DNA of 64,000 nucleotides from Pseudomonas neustonica (lineage in GTDB: Bacteria > Pseudomonadota > Gammaproteobacteria > Pseudomonadales > Pseudomonadaceae), in NCBI RefSeq assembly GCF_003797945.1, contig NZ_RKKU01000018.1:23288-87287 (forward strand), in the 5' to 3' direction. Position numbers and translations under genes: made by a program. The notes under the pieces were generated by a model. It had not been told where the DNA came from. It was given only the letters and a program-made list of their open reading frames with translations, and ran no database searches. Positions 26,045 through 35,455 of the stretch are shown piece after piece (the first letter of the stretch is position 1; every line of letters begins with the position of its first letter).

Positions 26045-26949
26045 GATAGCGTCAACAGTTGCTGACGTAGCCAGCGATTAACCGGATCGTGCTCCGCGGC
26101 CTCATGCCAGTAAAGGTTGAGGCCGATGGAGGGCAATGGCAGTGGCATGTCCAGTAATCGCGTACCCAGCGCTGCGTTAGTCAGCTCGGCATGCCGCCTG
26201 GACATCGTCAGTAACAGATTGCTCTGTGCAACCACCAGGCTCGCCGCCTGATAGTTCTGGCAGCGGTGAACTACTCGTCGCATCAAGCCCATATGCCCTA
26301 ACGCCAAATCCTCGTAAGACAACCCTCTACGCCATGACGCCACCGCAACATGCTCGGCGGCCAGATAACGCTCAGTAGTCAGATCGCCCTCAAACCCGGG
26401 GCCTGCAACCACGCATAAGGGTTCAGCCAGCAACTGCATCTGCCGCAAGTTGGCGTCAACCGGACGTGCTATCTGCACCGCCAGATCAATCCGCCCTGCT
26501 GCCAGCTCAAGCTTCAATTCAGACCAGCGCAAACCCGCCGTACGCACCTTGCATCTGGGCGCACAGCGTTGCAGATGAGCCAGCAGTGGTGGCAATAAAA
26601 CCAGCTCCAACTGCTCTGGCAGGCTCAAAGTGAACGTGCGCTCATCCCGCAGCGGGTCGAAGTCCTGTAGCCCATCAAGACTGCGCTGCAGGCGCGCAAG
26701 GCTGTCACTGATTACTGGCGCCAGGCGCAGGGCCAACGCCGTGGGTGTCACCCCGCGCCCTTCACGCACAAACAGCGGATCACTGAACTGCTCGCGCAAG
26801 CGCGCCAATGAGTGACTCACTGCAGATTGACTGACATGCAGAACCGCTGCGGAACGCGTCAGACTGCGCTCACGAAAAACCACCTCGAAGACCCGAAACA
26901 GATTCAGATCCATGCGCGCAATCGATGGAATAGCATTCATTTCATTCAT
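26002..26949 (-). CDS. LysR-family transcriptional regulator
   Basis: Predicted to control the divergent acyl-CoA ligase/carboxylase operon in response to a small ligand. 315 residues: winged-helix N-terminus (MDLNLFRVFEVVFRERSLTR, VSQSAVSHSLARLR at about 13-54), then a periplasmic-binding-like effector domain. Start ATG at 26949, with AAGG nine bases upstream; starts at 26937 and 26913 (MDLNLF) are also possible. The gene reads away from a 13-bp inverted repeat (27009-27042) in the shared promoter region, the standard LysR arrangement. The 3' end lies inside ponA on the other strand. Confidence 0.9.
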   Translation of the reverse strand: MNEMNAIPSIARMDLNLFRVFEVVFRERSLTRSAAVLHVSQSAVSHSLARLREQFSDPLFVREGRGVTPTALALRLAPVISDSLARLQRSLDGLQDFDPLRDERTFTLSLPEQLELVLLPPLLAHLQRCAPRCKVRTAGLRWSELKLELAAGRIDLAVQIARPVDANLRQMQLLAEPLCVVAGPGFEGDLTTERYLAAEHVAVASWRRGLSYEDLALGHMGLMRRVVHRCQNYQAASLVVAQSNLLLTMSRRHAELTNAALGTRLLDMPLPLPSIGLNLYWHEAAEHDPVNRWLRQQLLTLSQNSSSGVEAPPLP

Positions 26950-27008
26950 AACAAGAAGCCTTTAAACCCGGATGAAGCACAATGAAGACGATTAAAACGA
27001 CAACATAT

Positions 27009-27042
27009 GAAGCTTATTCATGATTATAGATGAATAAGCTTC
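27009..27042. promoter_or_regulatory. LysR-type operator: 13-bp perfect inverted repeat
   Basis: Arms GAAGCTTATTCAT and ATGAATAAGCTTC flank an 8-base spacer. The core TTCAT-N8-ATGAA fits the T-N11-A pattern of LysR sites. A perfect -10 (TATAAT) for the minus strand lies at 27023-27028, in the spacer, which suggests that the regulator represses its own gene. Further ATGAAG/CTTCAT half-sites occur at 26972, 26982, 27007 and 27043. Confidence 0.75.
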
Positions 27043-27108
27043 GCTTCATACCAGCGCCTCTAAAGCCTAAGCTGCACAACACAACAATTAATAACCGAGG
27101 GCAATAAG

Positions 27109-28803
27109 ATGCAGGAAATCGATTACTTGACCACTTTACGCGCCCTGCAGCAGGCCGCATGGCCCTCCGACGCGCCCACCGAGCCGGTATATCCATTGGG
27201 CGAGCAACCGCTGACTCGTTACCTGCAACACTGGGCAAAAAAGTCACCGAATAAAACCGCCATTCATTTTTATGGCCATCAACTCAGCTACGCCGAACTG
27301 GACGACCTGAGTAATCGTTTTGCCGCCCTGCTGTATCAACAAGGGATTAATCCTGGCGACCGGGTTGCGGTGTTCATGCCCAACTGCCCGCAGCTGCACA
27401 TCGCCTTCTACGGCATCCTCAAGGCCGGCGCCATTCATGCGCCCGTTAGCCCGATGGCCAAGGGTATGGAGTTGAGCTATCAGCTAAACGACAGTGGCGC
27501 CAATGCCATCGTTTGCTTTGATCAGTTATTACCGGTCGTGCGCGACATTCGGGCAGAGACCAGCCTGCAGTTGGTGATCAGCACCAGCCTGTCCGAACTC
27601 TGCCCGGCCCAGCCGCCCATCCCGGTGCCCGATCTGCTGCAGGCGCCCAAACTGCCGATCACCGATAGCATCGACATGCTGCCTGCCCTGCAGACTATTG
27701 CACCGGCAGACAACCTGCCCGAATTGAACCTCGATGATATCGCTGCGCTGAACTACACCGGCGGCACCACCGGACTGCCCAAGGGCTGCATTCATACCCA
27801 CGGCGACATGCTCTACACCTGCGCCAGCTTCCTGCCGGTTGCACTCGGGCTTGATGCGGAGCGCATCAGCCTGAACTTTATGCCCGAGTTCTGGATTGCC
27901 GGTGAAAATGCCGGCCTGCTCTATCCGGTCTTCGCCGGTACCACGCTGGTACTGCTGGCACGCTGGGATGCCCTGACCTTCATGAGCGCGGTGCAACACT
28001 ACCGCGTCAAGCAGACCGGACTGCTGGTCGATAGCGCCTCCGAGGTGCTCGATCACCCGCAGGTTAGCGAATTTGATTTAAGCTCGCTGGAAACGACCAG
28101 CTGCGTCTCTTTCATCAAGAAGCTGACGCCCGAGTATCGACAGCGCTGGCGCGCATTGACGGGCTGCACCCTGTTTGAAACCAGCTTCGGAATGACCGAA
28201 ACCCATACCTGCGATACCTTTACTGCAGGCCTGCAGAAAGATAATTTCGATCTCAAATCGGCACCGACTTTCGTTGGCCTGCCGGTGCCCGGCACCGAGT
28301 TCAAAGTCTGCGATTTTGCCACTGGCGACCTGCTGCCACTGGGTAGCGAAGGCGAGCTGTGCGTACGCACACCTTCACTGCTAAAGGGCTACTGGAACAA
28401 ACCCGAGGCCAGTGCCGAGGCGCTGCGCGATGGCTGGTTGCATACGGGTGACAGCGGCGTGATTACCGAACAGGGTTTCATTCGTTATCTTGGGCGGCGC
28501 AAGGAGATGCTCAAGGTCAACGGCATGAGCGTATTCCCCAGCGAACTGGAAGCCATGCTTGGCCAGCACCCGGACATCCTTGCTTCAGCGGTGATCGGCA
28601 GACCTGATGAGCAGCGCGGGCAAATGCCCGTGGCCTTCATTATCTGCAAGCCCGGCAGCAATAGCAGCGCCGAATCACTGCACGCCTGGTGCAAGTCCGC
28701 CATGGCCATTTTCAAGGTGCCGGAGATCCGCCTGGTGGATACATTACCCATGACGGCGACCGGCAAGGTCAAAAAACAGGAACTACAGGATTGGATCAAC
28801 TAA
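27109..28803 (+). CDS. AMP-forming acyl-CoA synthetase (ANL superfamily)
   Basis: Activates a carboxylic acid to its CoA thioester through an acyl-adenylate. 564 residues. AMP-binding P-loop YTGGTTGLPKG at about 215-225, adenine-site SFGMTETH near 360, hinge HTGDSG near 446, and the C-terminal GRRKEMLKVNGMSVFPSELE with the catalytic lysine near the end (TATGKVKKQEL). GAGG lies eight bases before the ATG. The carboxylase gene begins three bases after its stop codon, so the CoA ester it makes is the probable substrate of that enzyme. Chain length is not readable from sequence. Confidence 0.9.
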   Translation: MQEIDYLTTLRALQQAAWPSDAPTEPVYPLGEQPLTRYLQHWAKKSPNKTAIHFYGHQLSYAELDDLSNRFAALLYQQGINPGDRVAVFMPNCPQLHIAFYGILKAGAIHAPVSPMAKGMELSYQLNDSGANAIVCFDQLLPVVRDIRAETSLQLVISTSLSELCPAQPPIPVPDLLQAPKLPITDSIDMLPALQTIAPADNLPELNLDDIAALNYTGGTTGLPKGCIHTHGDMLYTCASFLPVALGLDAERISLNFMPEFWIAGENAGLLYPVFAGTTLVLLARWDALTFMSAVQHYRVKQTGLLVDSASEVLDHPQVSEFDLSSLETTSCVSFIKKLTPEYRQRWRALTGCTLFETSFGMTETHTCDTFTAGLQKDNFDLKSAPTFVGLPVPGTEFKVCDFATGDLLPLGSEGELCVRTPSLLKGYWNKPEASAEALRDGWLHTGDSGVITEQGFIRYLGRRKEMLKVNGMSVFPSELEAMLGQHPDILASAVIGRPDEQRGQMPVAFIICKPGSNSSAESLHAWCKSAMAIFKVPEIRLVDTLPMTATGKVKKQELQDWIN

Positions 28804-28805
28804 GC

Positions 28806-31800
28806 ATGCCATTCAACAGCGTACTGATCGCCAACCGCGGCGAAATCGCCATCCGCCTTGCCCGCGCACTGGCAGAGATGAATATCACCAGCGTCGCGGT
28901 CTACGCCGAAGACGATGCCGAATCGCTACATGTACGCCGTGCCGACTCAGCCATCGCCCTCACGGGCCAGGGCGCCGCCGCCTATCTGGATATGGAGCAG
29001 TTAATCAGCGCTGCCAAGGCGCAGGGCTGTGATGGCATTCACCCAGGCTACGGTTTTCTCAGCGAAAACGCCGAGTTTGCCCGCCGTTGCCAGGCCGCGG
29101 GCATCACCTTTATCGGCCCGGCGCCTGAGGTACTCGAGACCTTCGGCGATAAGGCCAGCGCACGGCGACTGGCATTGCAGAAGGGTGTGCCACTGGTACA
29201 AGGCACCAACGAGCCCACCTCACTGGAGCAAGCGCGCGAATTTATGCAATCACTCGGTGAGGGTGCTGCAGTGATGCTCAAGGCGCTGGCGGGTGGCGGC
29301 GGACGTGGCATGCGCGCGGTGCGTCATCTGGATGAACTGGACGAAGCCTTTGCCCGCTGCAGCTCGGAAGCCAAAAGCGCGTTTGGCAATGAGTCGCTCT
29401 ATATCGAGCGCCTGATTACCCGTGCCCGGCATATCGAAGTACAGGTCATCGGCGACGGCGACGAGGTTAGCCATCTCTGGGAGCGCGACTGCACCCTGCA
29501 AAGGCGCAATCAGAAACTGCTGGAAATCGCCCCCGCCCCATCGCTCGACGCCGGTGTCCGCGAGCAACTGCTGCTTGCGGCCAGAACCCTTACCCAAGCC
29601 GTCGGCTACCGCGGTCTGTGCACTGTAGAGTTTCTGCTGGATGAAGACGCGGGCGACTTTGTGTTTATGGAGGCCAACCCGCGTATTCAGGTAGAACACA
29701 CGGTCACCGAAGCCGTCACCGGCATTGATCTGGCACAAACCCAGATTCGTCTTGCCGCGGGCGCCAGCCTTGCCGAACTGGGACTGCAGCAGGCGCAGAT
29801 ACCCGCCGCATCAGGCTTCGCAGTGCAGCTACGGGTTAACCTGGAGAGCATGGGTGAGGACGGTAGCGCACGCCCCGCAGGTGGCATCTTGAGCGCCTAC
29901 GAGCCGCCCAGCGGCCCCGGCGTACGTGTAGACGGTTATGGCTATAGCGGCTACACCACCAGCCCTCGCTTTGATTCGCTCATCGCCAAACTGATTGTGC
30001 AGGCCGATGACGACTACGCTGGCGTGCTGCGCCGCGCCTACCGCGCTCTCTGCGAATTCCGTCTGGAAGGGGTGAGCAGCAACCTGCAGTTTCTGCAAAA
30101 CCTGCTGCAGCATGCAGCCGTCAAGGCCAACGATGTCAGTACCGGCTTCATCGAGGCGCATGCTTCGGAGCTGACCGCAAACCAATCCAGCGCGCACCCA
30201 CATCGCTACTTCAGCGCCGGCAAGACGGCAGGCACCGAGCAGCAAGAGGCGATAGCCGCTCCCGCAGGAACCGAGCCGCTCAAATCCCCCGTGCAGGGTG
30301 TACTGGTCAGCCTGGATGTGGCCATTGGCGACGCCGTCGCCGCCGGCCAGCAGGTCGCGGTACTCGAAGCCATGAAGATGGAGTTTGTGGTCAAGGCTGA
30401 ACAGAGCGGCATTGTTCGTGCGCTGGCGATCGAGCCCGGCGCGGGGGTATTTGAGGGCAGTGCCCTGCTCTACCTTGAGCCTGCCGAGGTGGCGGCTGAC
30501 CAACAGCTGAGCGAAGAAGCCATTGATCTGGAGTACATTCGTGCGGATCTACACGAAGTACTGGAGCGACAGGCTGACCTGACCGACGAGCGCCGCCCAA
30601 AGGCGGTCGCCAAACGCCGTAAGACCGGCCAGCGCACCGCGCGGGAGAACCTGGCGGATCTGCTCGACGACGGCAGCTTTATGGAATACGGCGGCTTTGC
30701 GCTCGCCGCCCAGCGCAGCCGCCGCACGCACGCTGAGCTGCTGGAAATGAGCCCGGCTGACGGCCTGATCACTGGCATTGGCACCATCAACGCCGCGCAA
30801 TTTGGCGCTGAAGCCGCACGCTGCATGGCTCTGTCCTACGACTACACCGTATTTGCCGGTACCCAGGGTGTGACCAATCACAAGAAAACCGACCGCATGC
30901 TGGAATTGGCGGAGCAATGGCAGCTGCCGCTGGTGTTCTTCACCGAGGGCGGCGGCGGCCGGCCCGGTGATATCGACAAGGTGGGCGTAGCCGGGCTCGA
31001 TTGCACTACCTTCATGCGCATGGCGCGCCTGTCCGGCATGGTGCCGACCGTGGGTGTGGTATCCGGCCGCTGCTTTGCCGGTAACGCCGCGCTATTGGGT
31101 TGCTGCGACGTGATCATTGCGACCGAAAACGCCACCATTGGCATGGCTGGTCCGGCGATGATTGAGGGTGGTGGCCTGGGCCGCTTTACTCCCGAGCAAG
31201 TCGGCCCGGTCAGCATGCAGAGCCCTAATGGCGTGATTGATGTGGTAGTGGCGGATGAAGCCGCCGCCACTCAGGTGGCCAAGCAATACCTCTCGTACTT
31301 TCAGGGCGACACACCTGACTGGCAGTGCGCCGACCAGCGCGAGCTACGCCACCTGATACCGGAAAACCGTCTGCGTGTGTATGACATCCGCCAAGTCATC
31401 GACAAGCTGGCCGACGCCGGCTCGGTACTGGAATTACGCCGACAGTTCGCGCCGGGGCTAATTACCGCGCTGATCCGTATCGAAGGCAAACCCTTCGGCC
31501 TGATTGCTAATAACCCCATGCATCTGGGTGGCGCTATCGATGCGGTGGCCGGTGACAAGGCGGCGCGCTTCATGCAGCTGTGTCAGGCGCATGGGCTGCC
31601 CATGGTATCGCTGTGCGACACCCCCGGTTTCATGGTCGGTCCAGACGCCGAGCAGCAGGCGACTGTGCGACATGTCTCGCGCATGTTCGTCACCGCTGCC
31701 AGTCTGAGTATCCCGTTCTTCACTGTGGTTTTGCGCAAGGGCTACGGGCTGGGCGCACAGGCGATGGCCGCCGGCAGCTTCCACGCGCCGCTGTTTACCA

Positions 31801-32090
31801 TCGGCTGGCCAAGCAGCGAGTTCGGCGCCATGGGACTCGAAGGTGCGGTGCGGCTGGGTTATGCCAAGGAACTGGCAGCACTGGAGGATCCCGAAGAACA
31901 GCAGGCGTTTTTCGACAAGATGGTGGCTGAGCTATACGCCCGCGGCAAGGGCATCAGCATGGCCAGCTTCCTGGAAATAGACGCCGTGATTGATCCACTG
32001 GAAACGCGTAACTGGCTGCTGCGCGGCCTCAACGCCGCGCCTGCTGAATCACGCCGCAAAGGCACTCGGCCGTTCGTGGATACCTGGTAA
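28806..32090 (+). CDS. Single-chain biotin-dependent acyl-CoA carboxylase (LCC-like, BC-BCCP-CT fusion)
   Basis: Carboxylates an acyl-CoA with bicarbonate and ATP. All three functions are on one 1094-residue chain: biotin carboxylase at about 1-450 (ATP-grasp loop LKALAGGGGRGMR, EANPRIQVEHTVTE), a short linker, a biotinyl domain at about 490-560 with biotinylated K524 in EAMKM, and a two-half carboxyltransferase at about 580-1094 (GGGGRPGDIDK, NNPMHLGGAIDAVAGDKAARF, CDTPGFMVGPDAEQQ). This size and order match the homohexameric long-chain acyl-CoA carboxylases described from Mycobacterium avium and some proteobacteria. The start is ATG 28806; the frame extends upstream into the ligase gene, but homology begins at this codon (MPFNSVLIANRGEIA). 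Cotranscribed with the ligase. Confidence 0.9.
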   Translation: MPFNSVLIANRGEIAIRLARALAEMNITSVAVYAEDDAESLHVRRADSAIALTGQGAAAYLDMEQLISAAKAQGCDGIHPGYGFLSENAEFARRCQAAGITFIGPAPEVLETFGDKASARRLALQKGVPLVQGTNEPTSLEQAREFMQSLGEGAAVMLKALAGGGGRGMRAVRHLDELDEAFARCSSEAKSAFGNESLYIERLITRARHIEVQVIGDGDEVSHLWERDCTLQRRNQKLLEIAPAPSLDAGVREQLLLAARTLTQAVGYRGLCTVEFLLDEDAGDFVFMEANPRIQVEHTVTEAVTGIDLAQTQIRLAAGASLAELGLQQAQIPAASGFAVQLRVNLESMGEDGSARPAGGILSAYEPPSGPGVRVDGYGYSGYTTSPRFDSLIAKLIVQADDDYAGVLRRAYRALCEFRLEGVSSNLQFLQNLLQHAAVKANDVSTGFIEAHASELTANQSSAHPHRYFSAGKTAGTEQQEAIAAPAGTEPLKSPVQGVLVSLDVAIGDAVAAGQQVAVLEAMKMEFVVKAEQSGIVRALAIEPGAGVFEGSALLYLEPAEVAADQQLSEEAIDLEYIRADLHEVLERQADLTDERRPKAVAKRRKTGQRTARENLADLLDDGSFMEYGGFALAAQRSRRTHAELLEMSPADGLITGIGTINAAQFGAEAARCMALSYDYTVFAGTQGVTNHKKTDRMLELAEQWQLPLVFFTEGGGGRPGDIDKVGVAGLDCTTFMRMARLSGMVPTVGVVSGRCFAGNAALLGCCDVIIATENATIGMAGPAMIEGGGLGRFTPEQVGPVSMQSPNGVIDVVVADEAAATQVAKQYLSYFQGDTPDWQCADQRELRHLIPENRLRVYDIRQVIDKLADAGSVLELRRQFAPGLITALIRIEGKPFGLIANNPMHLGGAIDAVAGDKAARFMQLCQAHGLPMVSLCDTPGFMVGPDAEQQATVRHVSRMFVTAASLSIPFFTVVLRKGYGLGAQAMAAGSFHAPLFTIGWPSSEFGAMGLEGAVRLGYAKELAALEDPEEQQAFFDKMVAELYARGKGISMASFLEIDAVIDPLETRNWLLRGLNAAPAESRRKGTRPFVDTW

Positions 32091-32096
32091 TCCGGC

Positions 32097-33740
32097 TTAG
32101 TTCATCGTCAGCTGCAGCCGCTGAGCCTTTTCCAGCTCCAGCGGCTGATGGCTGACAATCACCAGCATACCGCTCGCCTGGCGCCGCAAAAGCGCGGCCA
32201 ATACCTGCTCGCGGGTAGCGGCATCCAGGCCGGCAAAGGGCTCATCCAGCAACAACAACGGGCGCTGCGCCAGCAGCAATCGCGCCAGCGCAATGCGCCG
32301 CGCCTGTCCGCCGGAGACTTGCGCGCCGTACTCGCCAAGCGTGGTATTCAACTGCGCCGGCCGAGCACGCGCCCAATCCGCCAGTGCAACATCCTCCAGC
32401 ACTGCCCAGAGCTGCTGCTCCGTAGCCGCTGGCTGCCCCAAACGCAGGTTTTCAGCCAGCGTCATATCGAATATGTCCAGCTGCTGCGGCAGGTATCCGA
32501 TGACGGAGCGCCACTGCCAGTGCTCGTATGCCTTGCCGTTCAACAAGCGCTCGCCACTATAGTCCAGCGGTTCGCCGGCCAGCACCTCCAGCAGGGTAGA
32601 CTTGCCACAACCGGAGGGGCCGCTCAGCAATAGTACGTCGCCCGCCTTCAGCTGCAGATCAACCTGCTGCGGACCGCTCAGCGCTCCCTCGTGCCGTGCG
32701 CTCAGACCACTCAGACTCAAGCTGTACAACTCGGTCAGTGCCGCCGCACCCTGCTCTGTCTGCTTTGCCGGCTCGCTGGTCAACTGGTTCAGTCGGTCGC
32801 GCGCGGCCTGGCTCAACCCCAATGCAATAAAACTCTGCGCCAGCGGCAACAGCACCTCCGTCAAGCCCAACAGCCCCAGCACCGCCGCCAACAGCAAAGG
32901 CAAACTAAGTTCGCCAGCCTGTACCAGCAAGCCGCCCTGCCAGAGCATACCCAACAAACTCAAGGACAAGCCAAGCTGTTGCCCCGCAGCAATCAGGCTG
33001 ACCCATTGCTGCTGTCGCAGGCGCTGCGCGCTGAAGCGCTGATCTTCACCAGCAAACACCGCCTGACGTGCCGACCAACGCTGCCAAAGCAGCAGCGGGG
33101 TCAGCATCTGCAGATTATCCAGCAACAGAATGCGCCGCTGCTCGGCGAGCCCGACGTCGGCCCGTGCCAGTCGAGCAGCGTGCCGCCCCGCCAGCAAGGG
33201 CAACAGCAACCAGGCCAACAGCACACCCGGCAGCGCTGCCAACGCCAGCAAGGGCGCCAGTAGATAAAAGCCACCCAGCAACACCGCGGTTAACAGCGAC
33301 GCCCAGAACCAGGGCGCGACCACCCGCAGGGGAAAGAAGTCGAGCAGATCAATATCCGCTACCAGACGATGCATAGCGCTGCTGGAGCGGGTCACCGCGC
33401 TGTGACCGCGCCCCGCGACACGGGCGAACAGGCTGATGCGCAAATCCTTTAGCAAGCCGAGTGCTGCGTGGTGCGATGCCAGCCGCTCGGCGTAGCGTCC
33501 ACCAGTGCGCACAATGGCGCACAGGCGAATCAGTGCCGCCGGCCGAAAATAGTCAAAGCCGTAAGCCGCTGTGGTGGTCAAACCCGCCAGTGCCGCCGCG
33601 CTGATAAACCAGCCGGATATTGCCAGCAACGAGATGGCAGCAAACAGGGTGCAGCCCCCCAGAAACAGCGCCAGATTCCACTCACCCATACGACTACGCA
33701 ACAAGCCGCGCAGCCGTATCGAGTTCAGTTTCCGATTCAT
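32097..33740 (-). CDS. cydC: Heterodimeric ABC exporter CydDC, subunit CydC (first copy)
   Basis: With CydD forms the inner-membrane exporter of glutathione/cysteine (also reported to bind haem) needed to assemble cytochrome bd. 547 residues: six-helix membrane domain with the typical CydC start (LLAISGWFISAAALAG, FDYFRPAALIRLCAIVRTGGRYAER), then ATPase with Walker A SGPSGCGKSTLLE, signature VSGGQARRIALARLLL and Walker B LLLLDEPFAGLD. ATG 33740 overlaps the cydD stop (ATGA) and has AGGTGA upstream. Last gene of cydA-cydB-cydX-cydD-cydC. Confidence 0.93.
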   Translation of the reverse strand: MNRKLNSIRLRGLLRSRMGEWNLALFLGGCTLFAAISLLAISGWFISAAALAGLTTTAAYGFDYFRPAALIRLCAIVRTGGRYAERLASHHAALGLLKDLRISLFARVAGRGHSAVTRSSSAMHRLVADIDLLDFFPLRVVAPWFWASLLTAVLLGGFYLLAPLLALAALPGVLLAWLLLPLLAGRHAARLARADVGLAEQRRILLLDNLQMLTPLLLWQRWSARQAVFAGEDQRFSAQRLRQQQWVSLIAAGQQLGLSLSLLGMLWQGGLLVQAGELSLPLLLAAVLGLLGLTEVLLPLAQSFIALGLSQAARDRLNQLTSEPAKQTEQGAAALTELYSLSLSGLSARHEGALSGPQQVDLQLKAGDVLLLSGPSGCGKSTLLEVLAGEPLDYSGERLLNGKAYEHWQWRSVIGYLPQQLDIFDMTLAENLRLGQPAATEQQLWAVLEDVALADWARARPAQLNTTLGEYGAQVSGGQARRIALARLLLAQRPLLLLDEPFAGLDAATREQVLAALLRRQASGMLVIVSHQPLELEKAQRLQLTMN

Positions 33741-35455
33741 GCTGTCACCTGCGTTACGCTGGGCGCATCCAGACTGACGACCCGGTCCACCCACTCCAGG
33801 CCACCGAGTTCATGACTGACCAACAGCACAGTGCGCCCCTGACTGAGGCGCTCCAGCAACGCGTTGATATGCGCAGCTGTTTGCGGATCAAGGTGGGCTG
33901 TAGGTTCGTCCAGCAGCCAGACCGGTGTGTCACGCAGCAACAGCTGCGCCAGTGCCAATCGGCTCAGCTGACCACCCGACAACCCCAGCCCACGCTCACC
34001 CAGGGGCGTTTGTAGCTGCAAGGGTAGCTGGCGGATAAGCGGCCAAAGGGCGACCTGATCCAGTACCGCGACCAATTGCGCGTCGCTGGCTTCGGGGGCC
34101 GCCAGACGCAGATTGTCTGCCAGATTGCCGTGCAGGAGTTGTGGCTGCTGTGACAGGAAGCCCAGCTGTTGATGCCAATCTGCGCGCCGCAGTGTCAGCA
34201 GCGATTGCTGATTGATGCGAATCTCACCACCGTAAGGGAGAAAACCGAGCACGGCCTGCAGCAGGCTGGACTTGCCACTGCCGCTGGCGCCCTGCAGCAC
34301 TACTCGCTCACCCGCAGCCAGCTGCAAGTTGAAGGGTGCCAGGCGCTGGGCTATGTCGAGCTGGTGAAACGCCAGTGACGGCGCCGTACTCAACTGCAAC
34401 GGCTGCTGCCCCGGATGCTGCCAAACCTGCAACTCAAGCAGCGGCATTAGCTCGGTCAGTGCGGCCTCGGCTTCTGCCTTGGCGTGATAGTCCGAGCCCA
34501 ACTGACGCAACGGGTTATAAAACTCGGGCGCCAACAGCAGAATAAACAAGGCGCCCTGGTAAGGCACCGGAATACTGCCCTTGGCCCAGGGCAGTATTCC
34601 CAGCAGACCTAGGCCCAGGTAAAGCGCCACCAGCGCGATAGCCAGCGCCGAGAAGAACTCCAGTACCGCACCAGACAAAAAGGCCATACGCAGCACGCCC
34701 ATGGTGCCGGCACGGTAGTGCTCGGCCGCCTGGGTCACCTCAGCCTCGGCTTGCGGTACCGCCTGCAGATGCTGAAGCGTCTTCAAGCCACGCAACAAAT
34801 CCATAAAGCGGCCACTCATACGCGCCAGGGCAACAAACTGCTTCTGGCTGGCAGCGGCGGCCGCTTTACCCAACAAAACCATAAAAAGCGGTACCAGCGG
34901 TGCCGTAACCAGCATCAGGATGCCAGCCAGTGGGCTGTAATAGAAAATGCAGAGCAGCAGCGTAAGCGGCACCAACACCACCAGATAGCGCTGCACGTGA
35001 TAGCGGCTGATATAACCATCCAGCGCATCAACCTGCTCCAGCAGGCGGCTGCCCAACACCGCATCGGCGCCCAGCGCCTGCCTTCCTGGCCCCAGCGCCG
35101 CCAACTGTGCCAACAACTGTTCACGCAGTCCGCTACGCGCTCGCAGGCTGACCTGCTGACAGAGCCGTTCGCGGCCATACTGCAACAGCGGGCGCAGCAG
35201 CAGACAAAGCAGCAACCAGGGCAGAAGATCGCGCAACAGACTGACGTTCAGCGCGGCGGCGCCTAGCTGCTGCCACGCCACTAGCCAATCGGAGAACAAT
35301 AGCGCCAGCAACCAGCTTTGCCACACCAGCAGCAAGGCCGAGATATAGCCCAGCATCAGCGCAGCGTTCAGCAATGGCTTGTGCGGCGCCAGCACCTGAC
35401 GCAGCCAGTGCTGTACGCCGCCGCGAGAGGCCTCAGTCGGTCTGATCTTCTTCAC
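33737..35455 (-). CDS. cydD: Heterodimeric ABC exporter CydDC, subunit CydD (first copy)
   Basis: Partner of the downstream CydC. 572 residues if started at GTG 35455: membrane domain followed by ATPase with Walker A QGASGSGKSSLLQ, signature LSGGQLSRLALAQLLL and Walker B VWLLDEPTAHLD. The GTG start overlaps the end of cydX by 23 bases. It is supported by the second operon, where the cydD copy begins with a GTG in the same context (TGGGTGAAG) overlapping the end of its own upstream gene. The frame remains open to 35521, but those residues are the cydX sequence read out of frame. Confidence 0.9.
   Translation of the reverse strand: MKKIRPTEASRGGVQHWLRQVLAPHKPLLNAALMLGYISALLLVWQSWLLALLFSDWLVAWQQLGAAALNVSLLRDLLPWLLLCLLLRPLLQYGRERLCQQVSLRARSGLREQLLAQLAALGPGRQALGADAVLGSRLLEQVDALDGYISRYHVQRYLVVLVPLTLLLCIFYYSPLAGILMLVTAPLVPLFMVLLGKAAAAASQKQFVALARMSGRFMDLLRGLKTLQHLQAVPQAEAEVTQAAEHYRAGTMGVLRMAFLSGAVLEFFSALAIALVALYLGLGLLGILPWAKGSIPVPYQGALFILLLAPEFYNPLRQLGSDYHAKAEAEAALTELMPLLELQVWQHPGQQPLQLSTAPSLAFHQLDIAQRLAPFNLQLAAGERVVLQGASGSGKSSLLQAVLGFLPYGGEIRINQQSLLTLRRADWHQQLGFLSQQPQLLHGNLADNLRLAAPEASDAQLVAVLDQVALWPLIRQLPLQLQTPLGERGLGLSGGQLSRLALAQLLLRDTPVWLLDEPTAHLDPQTAAHINALLERLSQGRTVLLVSHELGGLEWVDRVVSLDAPSVTQVTA

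Noticed and set aside
28689..28805. 39-residue extension of the acyl-CoA carboxylase
   Set aside because: Overlaps the ligase C-terminus; biotin carboxylase homology starts at the ATG at 28806.
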